DNA from: Excoecaria cochinchinensis
Taxonomy: Eukaryota; Streptophyta; Magnoliopsida; Malpighiales; Euphorbiaceae
DNA length: 64,000 nt
Assembly: GCA_947683425.1 (NCBI GenBank)
Contig: CANTUQ010000007.1
Location: 2,418,001-2,482,000 of the forward strand
Direction: 5' to 3'
A program made the translations under genes and the position numbers. Positions within the stretch are counted from its first letter, which is position 1. Every line of letters starts with the position of its first letter. The notes under the pieces were generated by a model. That model had not been told where the DNA came from and ran no database searches. It worked only from the letters and a program-made list of their open reading frames with translations. This document shows positions 42,230 through 53,400 of this stretch, piece by piece.

Positions 42230-43488
42230 TTAATCTTGACCATAGCCAATAAAAATACACCGTCTTGTCTTGGTATCAAGTTTGGACCTCATATCATTGG
42301 GCAGATGAACTAATGCTTTACAGCCAAACACCCACAGATAATCATAGGAAATATTTTTTCCTGACCATACTCTTTCTGGAACATCCATCTTGAGAGGAGT
42401 ACAAGGTGAAAGATTCAACACATATGAAACTGTGAGTATAGCTTCACCCTAAAAAATCTTAGGCAACTTTGCATGTGAGAGTATACATTAACTCTCTCCA
42501 TCAAAGTTCTGTTCATCCTCTTAGCTAAGCCATTTAACTGCGGTGTCATCTGATACCGGATACCATGCTTTTTGCAGTAAACATGAAATGGTCCAGTGTA
42601 TTCTCCACCATTTTTCGTCCGGATACTTTTCAACTTCTTCCCAGTCTATCTCTCAACTGAGGCATAAAATTCTTTGAAGACATCTAGCAACCGATCTTTT
42701 ATCTTCAGAAGATATACCCATGTCTTCCTCAAATGATCATCAATGAAAGTCACAAAATACTGAGCACCACCAAGTGACTTTGGCATTGGTCCACACAAAT
42801 CTGAGTGAATCAGATCTAACACATTCTTCATTCTGGAAGGAGGGGAACTTTTAAAAGCAATTCTGTTTTGCTTTCCAAATAGACAATCAACACATTTGTC
42901 TAAGTGTACTTCATTCATACCAAGCAATATTTTCTTTTTGGCTAAACTTTTCATTGCTTTTATACCCATGTGGCCAAGTCTCCTATGCCATCGTTCAATT
43001 GCACTATCTTTCTCCATGGCAGCTACTGTGTCGGTAGAGAGCTTTGCTTCCATCACATATAGAGTTATATGATTTTCACTTCTAGCCACTATTAATGAGC
43101 CTTTTGTAAGTTTCCATTTGTTATAAATGAAGGAACCGCAATATCCCTCATTTCCAAATTTGCGTACAGAGATCAAATTCAGGCGCATGTCTGGAATATG
43201 CCTGACATCCTTTAGAATTAGTCTGGCACCATTCTCTGTTTCCAAGCAAACATCTCCTCTACCAACAACCTTTGACAGGCCTTCATTTCCCATTCTAACA
43301 ACACCAAAATCTCCAGGTGTGTATGATGAGAAGAATTCTCTACGGGATGTAGCATGAATGGTAGCACCACTACCAAGCACCCAACTGGACTCCTGAGATA
43401 CAAGATTAACAATATCTTCATTATAAATGATATTGAATTTATGTACGATATTAGTCTGCTCATTATCACTGTTGTCGTCTTTCTTCAC
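42230..43488 (-). pseudogene. Copia protease and integrase, interrupted
   Basis: The frame 42646-43488 contains the protease (SWVLGSGATIHAT), a GAG_pre-integrase His/Cys block (ERWHRRLGHMG.., CVDCLFGKQ) and the beginning of the integrase core (DLIHSDLCGPMP, FVTFIDDHLRKTWVYLL). The protease active-site Asp of the D-S/T-G triad is Gly here. A TAG at about 42643 ends the frame; the next piece (42415-42633) has TKNGGEY where the family has TDNGGEY, so the second catalytic Asp is also lost. A third piece (42230-42421) carries the integrase C-terminal part (VFGCKALVHLP). Confidence 0.88.
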
Positions 43489-44441
43489 AGATCTGCTTCG
43501 GTTTTCTTGTTCTTTTTTAAACTTTCTACAGAACTTTTTAATGTGACCCTTCTTTTTACAGTGATGGCATTCAACATTGGCATATTTGTTTGACTTTTCT
43601 CTGCTCTTGCCTCTAGGGTTTTGTTTCCTACACTATCTCATTCCTCTGAATTCTGCAACTAGAACATCTGATTGTGATGAAGAAGATGAGGCTTGTGATC
43701 TCCTTCTCATTTCTTCATTCAGGATACTACTTTTTATAATCTCCATCTTGACCACACCATTGGGTGTAGTGTTGGTGATGGAGATCTTCACAGTCTCCCA
43801 GGACTGTAGCAGAGAGGCTAACACCAATCAAATAAATACTTCATCATCCAGTTTTACTCCCATTTTGTTTAGCTAATCCTGAATTCCTTCCATCTCATTC
43901 AAGTGGTATGGCAAGAAAGTTTCTTCTCTATATCTAAACTTGCACCAACTTGGTCAAGTAAAATAATTTATTATTTTTCGTCTTTGAAGAGTACAACGTC
44001 TCCAACTTATTTCACAGTATTCTGGCATCTATCGCATTACAGATGTGATTGAACACATTGTTTTCGACAAATTGTCGGATAAGACTGCACACCTACTCAT
44101 GGTCAAATTTTCACTCCTCATCGGTTTTACCTTCAGGTTTAGCTGCGGCAAACACCGGCAAATACATCTTCGTCACAACTAGAAGATCTTTAATCTTTTA
44201 CTCCAGATGTGGTAGTTTGAGCCATTTAAGTAGATTATTCTGTTAATTTTTGTCTCCATTTAGATCGAAATTCGATGGACTTCTTCATTCTAAAAAATTT
44301 TCTGACAGTGAATAGTATCCGTATACGTGAATAGTACCACATATCTGAACAGTTTCGTATACGTAAACAGTACATAAGGAAAAAAAATTTATAATGTGGA
44401 AGATCAGTCTACGCTGCAGCTACAGAATATACTAAGAAATA
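43489..44441 (-). pseudogene. Copia gag remnant
   Basis: The frame 43633-43827 has LLQSWETVKISITNT and the KSSILNEEMRRR helix typical of the Copia gag (UBN2) family, followed near 43510-43570 by a CCHC-like zinc knuckle with the K-rich KKFCRKFKKEQENRSRS context. The N-terminal gag between 43877 and 44441 is interrupted. Confidence 0.75.
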
Positions 44442-44461
44442 ACTTTGGCTCTGATATCAAT

Positions 44462-44968
44462 TGTTGGACACAGCGGATAAATTAAAATAAATTAGTAGAG
44501 TAAAAATATTGATACCAACAATTTAACGTGGCTCACCCTTTAATTTGGGTTACGTCCACGGGACAAACTCCGAAAAATATTTTTTCTACTAATAAAATTA
44601 ATGGGTACAAGAGAGAAAGGTAATACAATAATTTTGAGATAAATCCAAAATAATAGCACACAAGTATTTTGCAAACTCACTATTTTGTCACTCCCCTTTT
44701 AAAAAAATATTCCAAATATTTTTCTTTTTCTTCTCTCTCTCACAAACTTCTAAAAGTTTGATATGAAAAAATGAAATGAAATAAGGCCTATTTATAGGCG
44801 ACTATACGCGTTAATTACGCGTTTTGGACAGCTTTCTGTCCAGCCGTAAAAAAGAATTCAATTTTTTCTTTGCGTCATCTTGCCAACCTTATTTGACTTT
44901 TCAATCTTTTTTTTTTCTTTTTCAATGATGTGGGCCCCACCACCATGTGGAGGAACCCACGCCTAACA
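44462..44968 (-). repeat. Copia 5' LTR (507 bp)
   Basis: The partner of the 39727-40243 LTR. It starts TGTTGGACACAGCGG and ends CACGCCTAACA. It lacks about 10 bp present in the partner (caataaactg after ggacagctttc). It carries the same TATA element and ACGCGT pair. Confidence 0.93.
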
Positions 44969-44973
44969 GGATG
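44969..44973 (+). repeat. Target-site duplication GGATG, right of Copia
   Basis: Exact copy of 39722-39726. Confidence 0.9.
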
Positions 44974-45114
44974 GTGGTAGCTCGATTGCGAGTTCTCATA
45001 ATGATCGAAACATTCTTATTGTAGCCATTACAATCTTCATGAATTATGATCATCTTGTCAAGAGGTTCGATCTGCTTACTGAGCGAAGAAGACGACAAGC
45101 TGTTCGTGATTATC

Positions 45115-45326
45115 CACTACAAGAAAATCTGTGATTACCGACAGAAAATTTACCTTTATTTTTAATGACGAAAAATTACAAACACTTTTTTCTGTCACAA
45201 AATATTTTTTTCTTATGAATTTACCTACGGAATATAAAGTCTATCGATAAATAAATACGAAATTTTGTTACGTCCAACACTTTGGTCGAAAATTTTTCAT
45301 AGTAATTTTTGCATTTTCTTATAGTG
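45115..45326. mobile_element. 212-bp non-autonomous CACTA (En/Spm) element
   Basis: Starts CACTACAAGAAAATC and ends GCATTTTCTTATAGTG, whose reverse complement is CACTATAAGAAAATGC. These are classic CACTA terminal repeats. The flanking triplets are atc and ata, close to but not an exact 3-bp duplication. It is too short to encode a transposase. Confidence 0.88.
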
Positions 45327-45437
45327 ATAGTTAAAACTAGGAGGAGGGGGGAGTTGGATAGTACCTGATTAATCAAACTGGAGGAGAATGGTGCATGGAT
45401 CAAGTGGAAAGTGGTAAGAGAGATGAAAGTGAAAGAC

Positions 45438-45758
45438 TCAAATGGGACACTGTGTTGAGCCAAGTGCAGAGTTCAAACGAATTCTGATTTCCTTAATTAT
45501 TGGCGCTTGATGTTGGTTCAGGATTTCTGACACTGTGTTCACAAGTTTACGTGGTGGCTGAGGTAGCTTGAAATCATAACAATTGAGTGCCAAAATCCAA
45601 GGTTGGGATTTCCATAGATATCTCCATCTTGTGGAGAGAACGCTGGTTGTTGCTGCTTCCAATAGATTTAGTTTAGAGAGAATAAAAAGAATTATATCAT
45701 CTGGTAATTCACCAATCCATTCTTCAGTTTTCCTATTCCTACTTATAATCCGAATAAA

Positions 45759-45763
<5 letters not shown>
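45438..45763 (-). pseudogene. F-box protein gene relic
   Basis: On the minus strand, reading down from about 45740, the frame encodes an F-box: ELPDDIILFILSKLNL then TTSVLSTRWRYLWKSQPWI, with the LP..I...IL..L and SVLS.RW..LW signatures of plant F-box/LRR/FBD proteins. No ATG precedes it; the frame runs back into the (AT)n tract at 45764-45810. It stops at 45438, about 100 residues in, so LRR and FBD parts are absent. The loss of start and C-terminus makes this a pseudogene fragment. Confidence 0.75.

Positions 45764-45810
<47 letters not shown>
45764..45810. repeat. (AT)n microsatellite, about 23 repeats
   Basis: An uninterrupted AT tract directly at the broken 5' side of the F-box relic. 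Confidence 0.95.
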
Positions 45811-45814
<4 letters not shown>

Positions 45815-45987
45815 TTCATTCAACGTCAAATAGAAAGTAATCAAACAATTCTCAATTGAATATCATAATTTAACATAAACACACTTTAATTTCATCCCAA
45901 AATGTGGAAAATTTGTCACTAATCAGAAATTAATTAATCAATCAAAAAATATGCATTCTTTATTTTTATTTTTTGAAAAAAAACCTT

Positions 45988-46296
45988 TCATTTGGCAGCG
46001 GCGCCGGAGATGTTAAACCGGCACAAAGGGCAAGAATTGCAGTGATAAAGCCAAGAAGAAATACAAGCTCCATGGTAGACGTGGCCACAAGCTGCTTGTT
46101 TACCATTTCCACCTCTACTTGATTCAAATCTCTCCATGCAAATTGCACACATATTATCGTCATCATCAACTGCAGAAAACGACACCGAAGCCATATCGGC
46201 GACCAAAGCCTCGGATACCGAAATTTGATGGCCGAAATTGGTGGGCAAAGTGAGTGACTCATCCATATCAAAGCTTAAATCCACAAGACATGCCAT
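45988..46296 (-). CDS. Small RING-H2 E3 ubiquitin ligase, copy B (102 aa, intronless)
   Basis: Starts MACLVDLSFDMDE and ends NISGAAAK. The RING-H2 is CAIC, 15-16 residues, CGHVYHGAC, then CNSCPLC, the C3H2C3 pattern. Outside the RING it shares LP.NFGHQIS.S..LVADM.SV with copy A at 32871-33179, and the tail NISG. A role as an E2-binding ubiquitin ligase is predicted from the family; the substrate is unknown. Compared with copy A it has an extra acidic DDDD stretch just before the finger. The upstream region is short and AT-rich. The reading frame is intact, so the gene is probably functional. Confidence 0.87.
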   Translation of the reverse strand: MACLVDLSFDMDESLTLPTNFGHQISVSEALVADMASVSFSAVDDDDNMCAICMERFESSRGGNGKQAACGHVYHGACISSWLYHCNSCPLCRFNISGAAAK

Positions 46297-47948
46297 TTTG
46301 GAAATTGAGAGAAAGATAATGAAGTACTATGGATTTTATAGAAGGAATTGGAATCCAATTTGAGGAGGAGCAAATTAATAGGAAGATGTGTTTATTAAAT
46401 GAATGATGAGGTTTTGTTTGGACTGTAGCCGTTGTTTAAATGAATCTGTTTTATTCTACTTCTAGTCAACATAACCAGATTCTAATTTTCTTTTGCAGGC
46501 ATGCACTGTGTTTGGAAAGAACAAACAATAAGCAGTCAGTCAGCTGTGGCAACTTAACGCGCTCCTCGCTTGGAACAACTACTAGTGCGGCCTCAGCCGG
46601 CGAGTATTAATTATTTTGATTTTATTTATAATTTTAAAATTATGAGAAATAAGGTAGGTGATTATGCAGCCCCCATGGCTCAGCAGTCAGCAGGACCATT
46701 GCCAAGACTTTGATATTGGGCCACACTCATGTGCCCAAAGCCTAAAATTTAAAATTGGCAGTCGGTTTAGGAGGAGAGGAAGTGTTTAATTTGAATAATT
46801 AGTAGGCTTAGGGTTATGAACTAATTGAAATTGATTAAATTTGTTGGGTTATGAATTGATGCTTTTGTTGTTACTTCTACACTACTGACAAATAAATAAA
46901 ACATATAAGGCTATTAAGAAAAATAGAAGTTGTTTTGAAAGCAGAGTAAAGGCAACATCTTACACCATTTGATTACGTGTTTCTAAATTTTAGTAGTCAA
47001 TCAAAAAATTTTGGTTAACCAAATCATAAGCCTCGAAAACTGATTAACCGAAATTAATGAACTGATTAAAGTTAGAATTTTACATATTTATCATAAAATG
47101 TAATAAAAAAACATTCCAACGGGTTGAAATGTATAGTTGGGCCGAAATGAAAGTCCATGGTGTGATGACATTCTTAAGCCTTTATTTTGCATTAAAAAAA
47201 CTGAAATAATAATGCAGTAAAAAAATAATCTGGATTTGTCATGACAACACTGGAATTTAATATATTAATGATTTGAGAAATTATTTTATAGTTGGGTTCT
47301 TAAACTACGTGCCAGAGTTTCTCAATTTGATAAGGGAAGGTTAAGTAACAAACTAATTAAAGTAGTTTTAATTAATGGCCAACTTTCAACTTCTTTCTTA
47401 ACTCACCAAATTAAAAAAATAATAATTATAATATTTGTTAATTCTTATGATTAAGCAAATCTGTTTTAGATCTCCTAATCTTCCAAACAAATAAAATATA
47501 TTCTTAATCTACCTAATACTTCCATGATTAATCAAAGAGAGCACCATCCTTCAAATGTTTGCCAAGTAATCATAGTAATTATTAATCCAAAGTCAATTTT
47601 TCCAACATAATTTAAAGTGAATATGGTTTCTTAATGTTTTTTTCTTCAAAAATAAATAAATTAACTTCTATTACTTAATATATTTAAACATTTTCTTATA
47701 ACTTGTCTAGCCGTGCGATAGTTAAGTTAATTAGTATTTTTGAAGGAAATTCCAATAAAATGATATTAGAGAGTTTTTTTTTAATGGAATTGAAGATTTT
47801 ATCTAGTTTATAATGTTATTAACTTAAATGAACTGAATAATTAATGCTCAATAATGGTTTTTAATATTAATTATTAATAACTATTACAAACGTCTTTAAT
47901 ATAATGTCCGGACAAAAAAAAAATCAAAATTTAAGAGTCTAAATTACT
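46297..47948. other. Intergenic region upstream of RING-H2 copy B
   Basis: No gene is supported. Decayed 'gattaaccgaaatt' repeats lie at 46990-47060. Confidence 0.45.
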
Positions 47949-48203
47949 TACTCCATTTCATTATATGTGACTCTTTTATTGTTTTCATTAAAATTAATAT
48001 GCTATTAATTAGATTTAAATTTAGTATAAAATTAAAAATTGAGTGATTAAAACTCAAATTTATGATAAATTTAAATCTAATTGATTTTAAACAAGTTAAC
48101 TTTCATTGGAAAATAAAATTAAATTTCATTAAATATATAAAAACGTCATATAAATGAAATTTAAATTTTGCTAAAAAACACAGATAATGGAATGGAGGGA
48201 ATA
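47949..48203. mobile_element. Stowaway-like MITE, about 255 bp
   Basis: Left end TACTCCATTTCATTATATGT; the reverse complement of the right end is TATTCCCTCCATTCCATTAT and then CTGTG. The ends match over about 25 bp and are flanked by TA, the usual target. The interior is AT-rich and non-coding, as expected of tc1/mariner-derived MITEs. Confidence 0.65.
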
Positions 48204-49851
48204 TATAATTTAGTTACCAAATCCCTTCCCTTCATTCAAACTCAATCACCACTAATAAAATTTCTAACTGTTAACGGATACATTGCATGAATAAAAAATT
48301 ACTATTAAACCTGTATTATAATAATTGTAGCAAGTTTAACATTTCAATTAGTATCAAATTCTTTTTTTTTTTTCCTTAAAGAACAAGCGAATATTTCTTT
48401 ACACATAGTTAATTATAGTTCAAATAAAGGAATTAATAGAATGATTTAAGCACTAAGAGAATTAATCAATGAGGTAACTTAACTATTTGGTAACCCAAAG
48501 AAGTGAGGGAAATCAATCAAAGTTTTTTAACCAAACCAATCCAAAACAGACACCCAACATCAGACATAAGCCGGTGTGAAAATAGGATTAGTGTTGCAAT
48601 CAAATTAAGATTGTAATGAGTTCCAACTTGAATAAAACTGTCTCTCTTTAGAAAATTACTTGTAGCATGCGCACGTGTCCTTTCCTAGTTGGAGTCCATG
48701 TTATGTGTATGCCTTACTTGTTTTATTTGACAACAATTATATATATGTTAATTGACGATAAATATATGTTCATTCGTATAAATTTAGGCAAGAACAAAAA
48801 CCATCTTTCGCTCCAGTTTTAGGCCTACTTTATTACTATTTTTTGGCAGCATATATCAAGATTTAGGAATGCACTCAACTATCAAAAAATCAATTCAATA
48901 ACACTATGAAGTAAATGCCATTTGTCAAATTCAAGTTCACTCCATAATAACTTATTTATAATTCTATCTCTTAATTAATAAAGTAGTCATCCAATCTGTT
49001 TATACCTATTATTCATTTATATTATTTGTAATTCATATATAATTTGTTTTTATAGATTAATGCATACATAAATTTTTATTTACAATAAAAAAATAATATA
49101 ATAAAATTTAATCAATTTATAATCTGACTCCTTTATAACTCAATCTGTTTAATATAATTTTATTCAATTTATTTATGACTTTTAAAATTTTAATTTATTT
49201 ATAAATCGATCTATTTATGATTAAATTGGACTTATCATCTATTGACAACTAAACTTATACCACATGTGACATAATATTTTGGCACAAACTCACTCACATT
49301 GTGAACAAACTTTGTCCCGTGACAGATAGTATCCCGTGCTAAGATGGTTTTGAAATAACAACTTAAAATTAAAATAGATATTTTGCCATCCACACTACTA
49401 AATTGCCAACAAAGTCATCATTTCATGGGTTTTGCTTTATCAACTTTTTATATATTTGGTTTAATGCGTTAGCCTGAGCCAGTGAGCCTCACTTTCTTTT
49501 TATGAACAATTTACGTGCCAAACACTGGCCGCTGGAAAATTTAAATTATTTTATTTTAAAGTTTGATTTCTAGATATTTTATTTAAGTATTTTAACTTAA
49601 AATATTTTTGTATTTTTGAAAATGTGAATATATTTTGAATAATATAAATTTCAAATTAATTTTTTCCTATTTTTTGAAACTGTTTAAAATAATATAATGT
49701 TAATTAATTTACGAAATGTTTAGGTAATTATGGATTGAATCTGAAACTTCTATGTATTTTTGGGTCGGGCTTGAAGAAGGCGTAATACTATACCAATTGG
49801 AAAGTAAGCCTGCTTGAACACTGCTCCAACTCAAAAATTAACTCGTCCGCT
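48204..49851. other. AT-rich upstream region of the PP2C gene
   Basis: No gene seen. It includes GCACGTGTCC near 48671, a distant ACGT element. Confidence 0.45.
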
Positions 49852-49852
49852 C

Positions 49853-50032
49853 CTACCTAATGACATGGCCCACGTCTTTCCAACATGCCACGTAGCTTAA
49901 TTAAAAAAAATTAAAAATAATTTAGCCTGATTAAAAAAAAAAAAGAGCACAATCCCTATAGAAAGCAAAAAGAAAAAAATGTCAAATTCTACCTAATGAT
50001 ATGGCCCACGTCTTTCTTACCCGCCACGTAGC
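49853..50032 (+). promoter_or_regulatory. Duplicated ACGT-rich module in the PP2C promoter
   Basis: A segment of about 44 bp occurs twice, at 49853-49896 and 49990-50032. Both copies read ctacctaatgayatggccca, then cgtcttt, a variable stretch, and gccacgtagc. Each therefore carries two ACGT cores (CCCACGTC and GCCACGTAGC). The copies lie 137 bp apart, about 430-600 bp upstream of the start codon. ACGT cores in this number suggest ABA-responsive bZIP control, consistent with the known ABA induction of clade A PP2C genes; that link is inference. Confidence 0.7.
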
Positions 50033-50270
50033 CACCAATCAAGACTCTGCACCATTGGATTGGGTCCACCAAACGCTTACATTAGATTCCTCTTATAGGG
50101 AATTATTAATCTCGTACTTGCCTACCTACAATATAATGCAACACTCTCAAGCCATCAAGACCCGGTTTTTCCTCCAAGTCAACATTGGTGCGGCAAATCC
50201 CGGATTTATTGGGAGGGCATGAATTTTAATGTAGGCGTCCAAGCGTAGAATCATCCTCACATAACATAGG

Positions 50271-50387
50271 ACGCGTGGCGGTACTTTTGCTGAAAAACCT
50301 AGTGAATGCAAGCTTACACATACACACTGGATCGTGGCTACACAAAGGAGGCGTGTGTAATCGACTCAATATCTCCTCACACGTGTC
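50271..50387. promoter_or_regulatory. Proximal ABRE / coupling-element candidates
   Basis: ACGCGTGGCG at 50271-50280 resembles the CE3 coupling element. CACGTGTC at 50380-50387 is a consensus ABRE/G-box, 73 bp upstream of the PP2C ATG, so it is probably close to the transcription start. Confidence 0.5.
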
Positions 50388-50459
50388 GATATCCATCTCT
50401 CCCTTGTCTCCCTCCTTTTTCTATTTTTCCCACTTCTCCTGCCTTTCACTACTCACTGA

Positions 50460-53400
50460 ATGGAATCTTCAGAGGATGAGAAACTGGAGCGAGTCGACTC
50501 ACTTCCTGACACGGAGATAGCATCAACGAGTTCCGGCTCATCGTCAATACTCGTAACGGAAGATTCTCATTGCGGTACTAGCTCCGGGGACCTCTCTACA
50601 ACCAGCGGGAGCTCCGGTGAGATTCCGGCAGTGGTAGTGGCGGCGGCGGTTGTGCCCAGGGATGCGGAGACAGGGAGGGGGGAGGAGCTTTCTGTAACGG
50701 TGCCTCTAATTGTGAGAGAAAAGTGTGTAGGGAAGAACAATAGATCAGGAGTAAGCTGGGGGTTCTCGTCGGTGATTGGAAGACGGCTGGAGATGGAGGA
50801 TGCTGTGGCCGTTATACCTGGATTTTTGTCGGCTACTTGCGAACACGTGGGCGGATGTACGGCTCCTGGTTCTAGAACCTCCGCCGAGATCTCGCCTGTC
50901 CATTTCTTCGGCGTCTACGACGGCCATGGTGGTTCTCAGGTATTCTATAATATATTCTTTTGTCTTCAACCTCCCAAAATTAATAAATTAAGTGATTAGG
51001 CTTGTTTTTACTTTCATTGTCACTTTAACCTTCTACAGCTTGTTAAATTAGTATTTAATTATGATATTAGTATTTATTTATGAGTATAATCTCACAGTTA
51101 GTAAAAAAAAAAAAAAAAAAGTAATCACCATTCTCTTTGTAACTGATAACTGCGAATCAAAGTTGATTAAAATCGTAAAAGATAAATTGGGGGAAGAACT
51201 TGTAAAGTGATAGTTTAAGGAGAGGCGAAGAAAAGAAAACAGAAAGATTGAAGCTGAGTACAGAAGCAATTAAGCAAGTCTGACATGGTATAACACGCGT
51301 CTTCTTTAGAATGGTCCATATCTCTAGTATTTAGGGTAGGGAGGTTTCCCTTCTTATATTTACATACACGTGTCCACTGCAACTATTATTTTTTCTATTT
51401 GCATAGAGCTAGCGTCACAGCTGCAGTGCAAGATCGTCATCACGGACGCATCAGCACCCACTAATCGCAGCATTAAATTGTTCAGGTTGATTTTGTTATT
51501 GGAGGGAGGGTTGTGGCTGGCATGGTGACTTGGTGAGATGTTATGAAAATGATGGTAGGGTTATCCATGAAACAGTGTCAAATAGAGAATAGAATTATAG
51601 GAGGGGTCCATTTTGGAAGCAGAAAATGTATGTGGGACCAAAGGATGTTTCTTTGTGCGCCACGTATGGGATTTTATACAGGGGCGGTGGTTCCTTAAGC
51701 CCTTTTTTTTTTTCTTATTCTCCTATAATATAGGACTGTTATAGCTTGCTTTGTCAACGATGGAACAGAGCCCACCTAAATCGAAGGATCTTTTATATGG
51801 TCATTGGTAAGCCATATGTCTTTTGTATGAGTTATTTCCTGGATTTCAAAATAATTACTGTTTTAATCTTTTTTTTTTTCCTCAAAATATCTGTCTACAA
51901 GTTCAAGAGAGAATTATCTGCCTTTTTTTTTTTTTATATTTAGTCTCATTAATTATTTTTTAATTATTTATTTTTCTAACCTTTTGTGGAGATAGCCTGA
52001 CCCTTCTTTATATTTAGTAAATTCTAACTTTTCATTTTAGATAAGCTAAAAGTACCATTTGAAATATGATCTTAATGTCAAAAAAATGAGAAGCGCCATG
52101 TACAGAAGAAGAAGATCTTAATTTGGGCCCTTCCATGGAGGCTGTGGAAAGTCAAATATATGCGGGCCAAAGACTGTGGAAAGTCAAAGTCAATGACATT
52201 AAAATAAAAATTATTCAAACATTAATGCTTCCTGCAACTAGAGAAATATAATATTGCTTGACATTGTCAATTTTATTTTATTTTTTCATGAATCAGTAGT
52301 TTAATTTTTTGTTTTAAACGAATTAGTAATATGTCTCAAAGTTTCTGTATGAATCCAAATATAAATACTTATGATTTACTTTCTTTCTAAAATGTTGGGG
52401 TTGAAAACAACAGTAAATGATACTTTCTCCTATAATTTTTATCCACCTTTCTTTTTTAATCTATTCTAAAATATTGTCTACTTTTCTTTTTTTTTTTACA
52501 TTATGATTAATATATAAATTATCTATTATATCCTTATTTAATGTTATCTTATTAATTGCAAATTAAAATTTCCATTTTATGTTGTTAAGCATATGATGTT
52601 TATAGTTTTAATAATATTTACTTACTCATCCTATATTTAGAATGTCTATAGTAGGAAAGTCATAGAAAATTGTTATCTATTAATCATAATAACTACAATC
52701 TTTTAATATGTATGAAAAATGAAAGTGGACACAAATTATGGGACAGAGGGTATATATTTCTACTTATCCTATAGAAGCACCATAAGTATCTCCCTCAATT
52801 ATGATTAAATTCAAAGTATTCAGACCATATACAAAGACAATTTTAAGAATATTCTGACCCAGTGAATTCATACGCCAACTTAAATAAGTGATAAGCTATA
52901 GATAATTATACTTTAAAGTTCAAAAATTGAACAAAACTTTAGAAAGCTTATGCTGGTGGTTGATATTGTCGTAAAATCATTTTAAAGCCTCAGAAACAAG
53001 TTGAATTGGATATGCTGTCACAGCTATACAGCTATACTATGTAGATATTGTGATCTGACCAAAAAAAAAAAAGTAGATTTAGAATGTGATTTTGTAAAAT
53101 GGAGGTTATGCATCCAAAAAATTTCAAAAGGATGTGGAGTGTAACTTTCAAGTTATGACTTGGCTAACCAACGCGTGTGCATATTTAAGTCGAAGCTCTT
53201 TCCTTATAAGGATAATTCGCTATACTTTTGTTTTACAAGAAGAGAAAGGATTTTTTTTTTTCTCTTGTTAAATTGTCATCACGTGGGAAGAAATCATATC
53301 AAGAATTCAAGAACAACTAAAATCATCTATCTTATTTTTTTTATGGTAAATTAGGTGGCTAACTATTGTAAGGGGAGAATGCATGAAGTAATATTAGAAG

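Larger units (their letters stand above)
39727..44968 (-). mobile_element. Full-length but inactive Ty1/copia LTR retrotransposon, 5,242 bp
   Basis: Two LTRs (39727-40243 and 44462-44968), a perfect GGATG target duplication, a primer-binding site (TATCAGAGCC region, 44446-44458, complementary to initiator Met tRNA) and a polypurine tract (GGAAGGAGGAGAAT, 40244-40257) define it. Coding order on the minus strand is gag, protease, integrase, reverse transcriptase, RNase H, which is the Copia order. Several stops and frame breaks interrupt the polyprotein, so it cannot be autonomous. The two LTRs differ at an estimated 35-45 positions by eye, which points to an insertion that is old but not ancient. 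Confidence 0.95.

Noticed and set aside
50001..50222. 73-codon open frame in the PP2C promoter
   Set aside because: It overlaps the duplicated ACGT module, has no family resemblance, and is best explained as promoter sequence.
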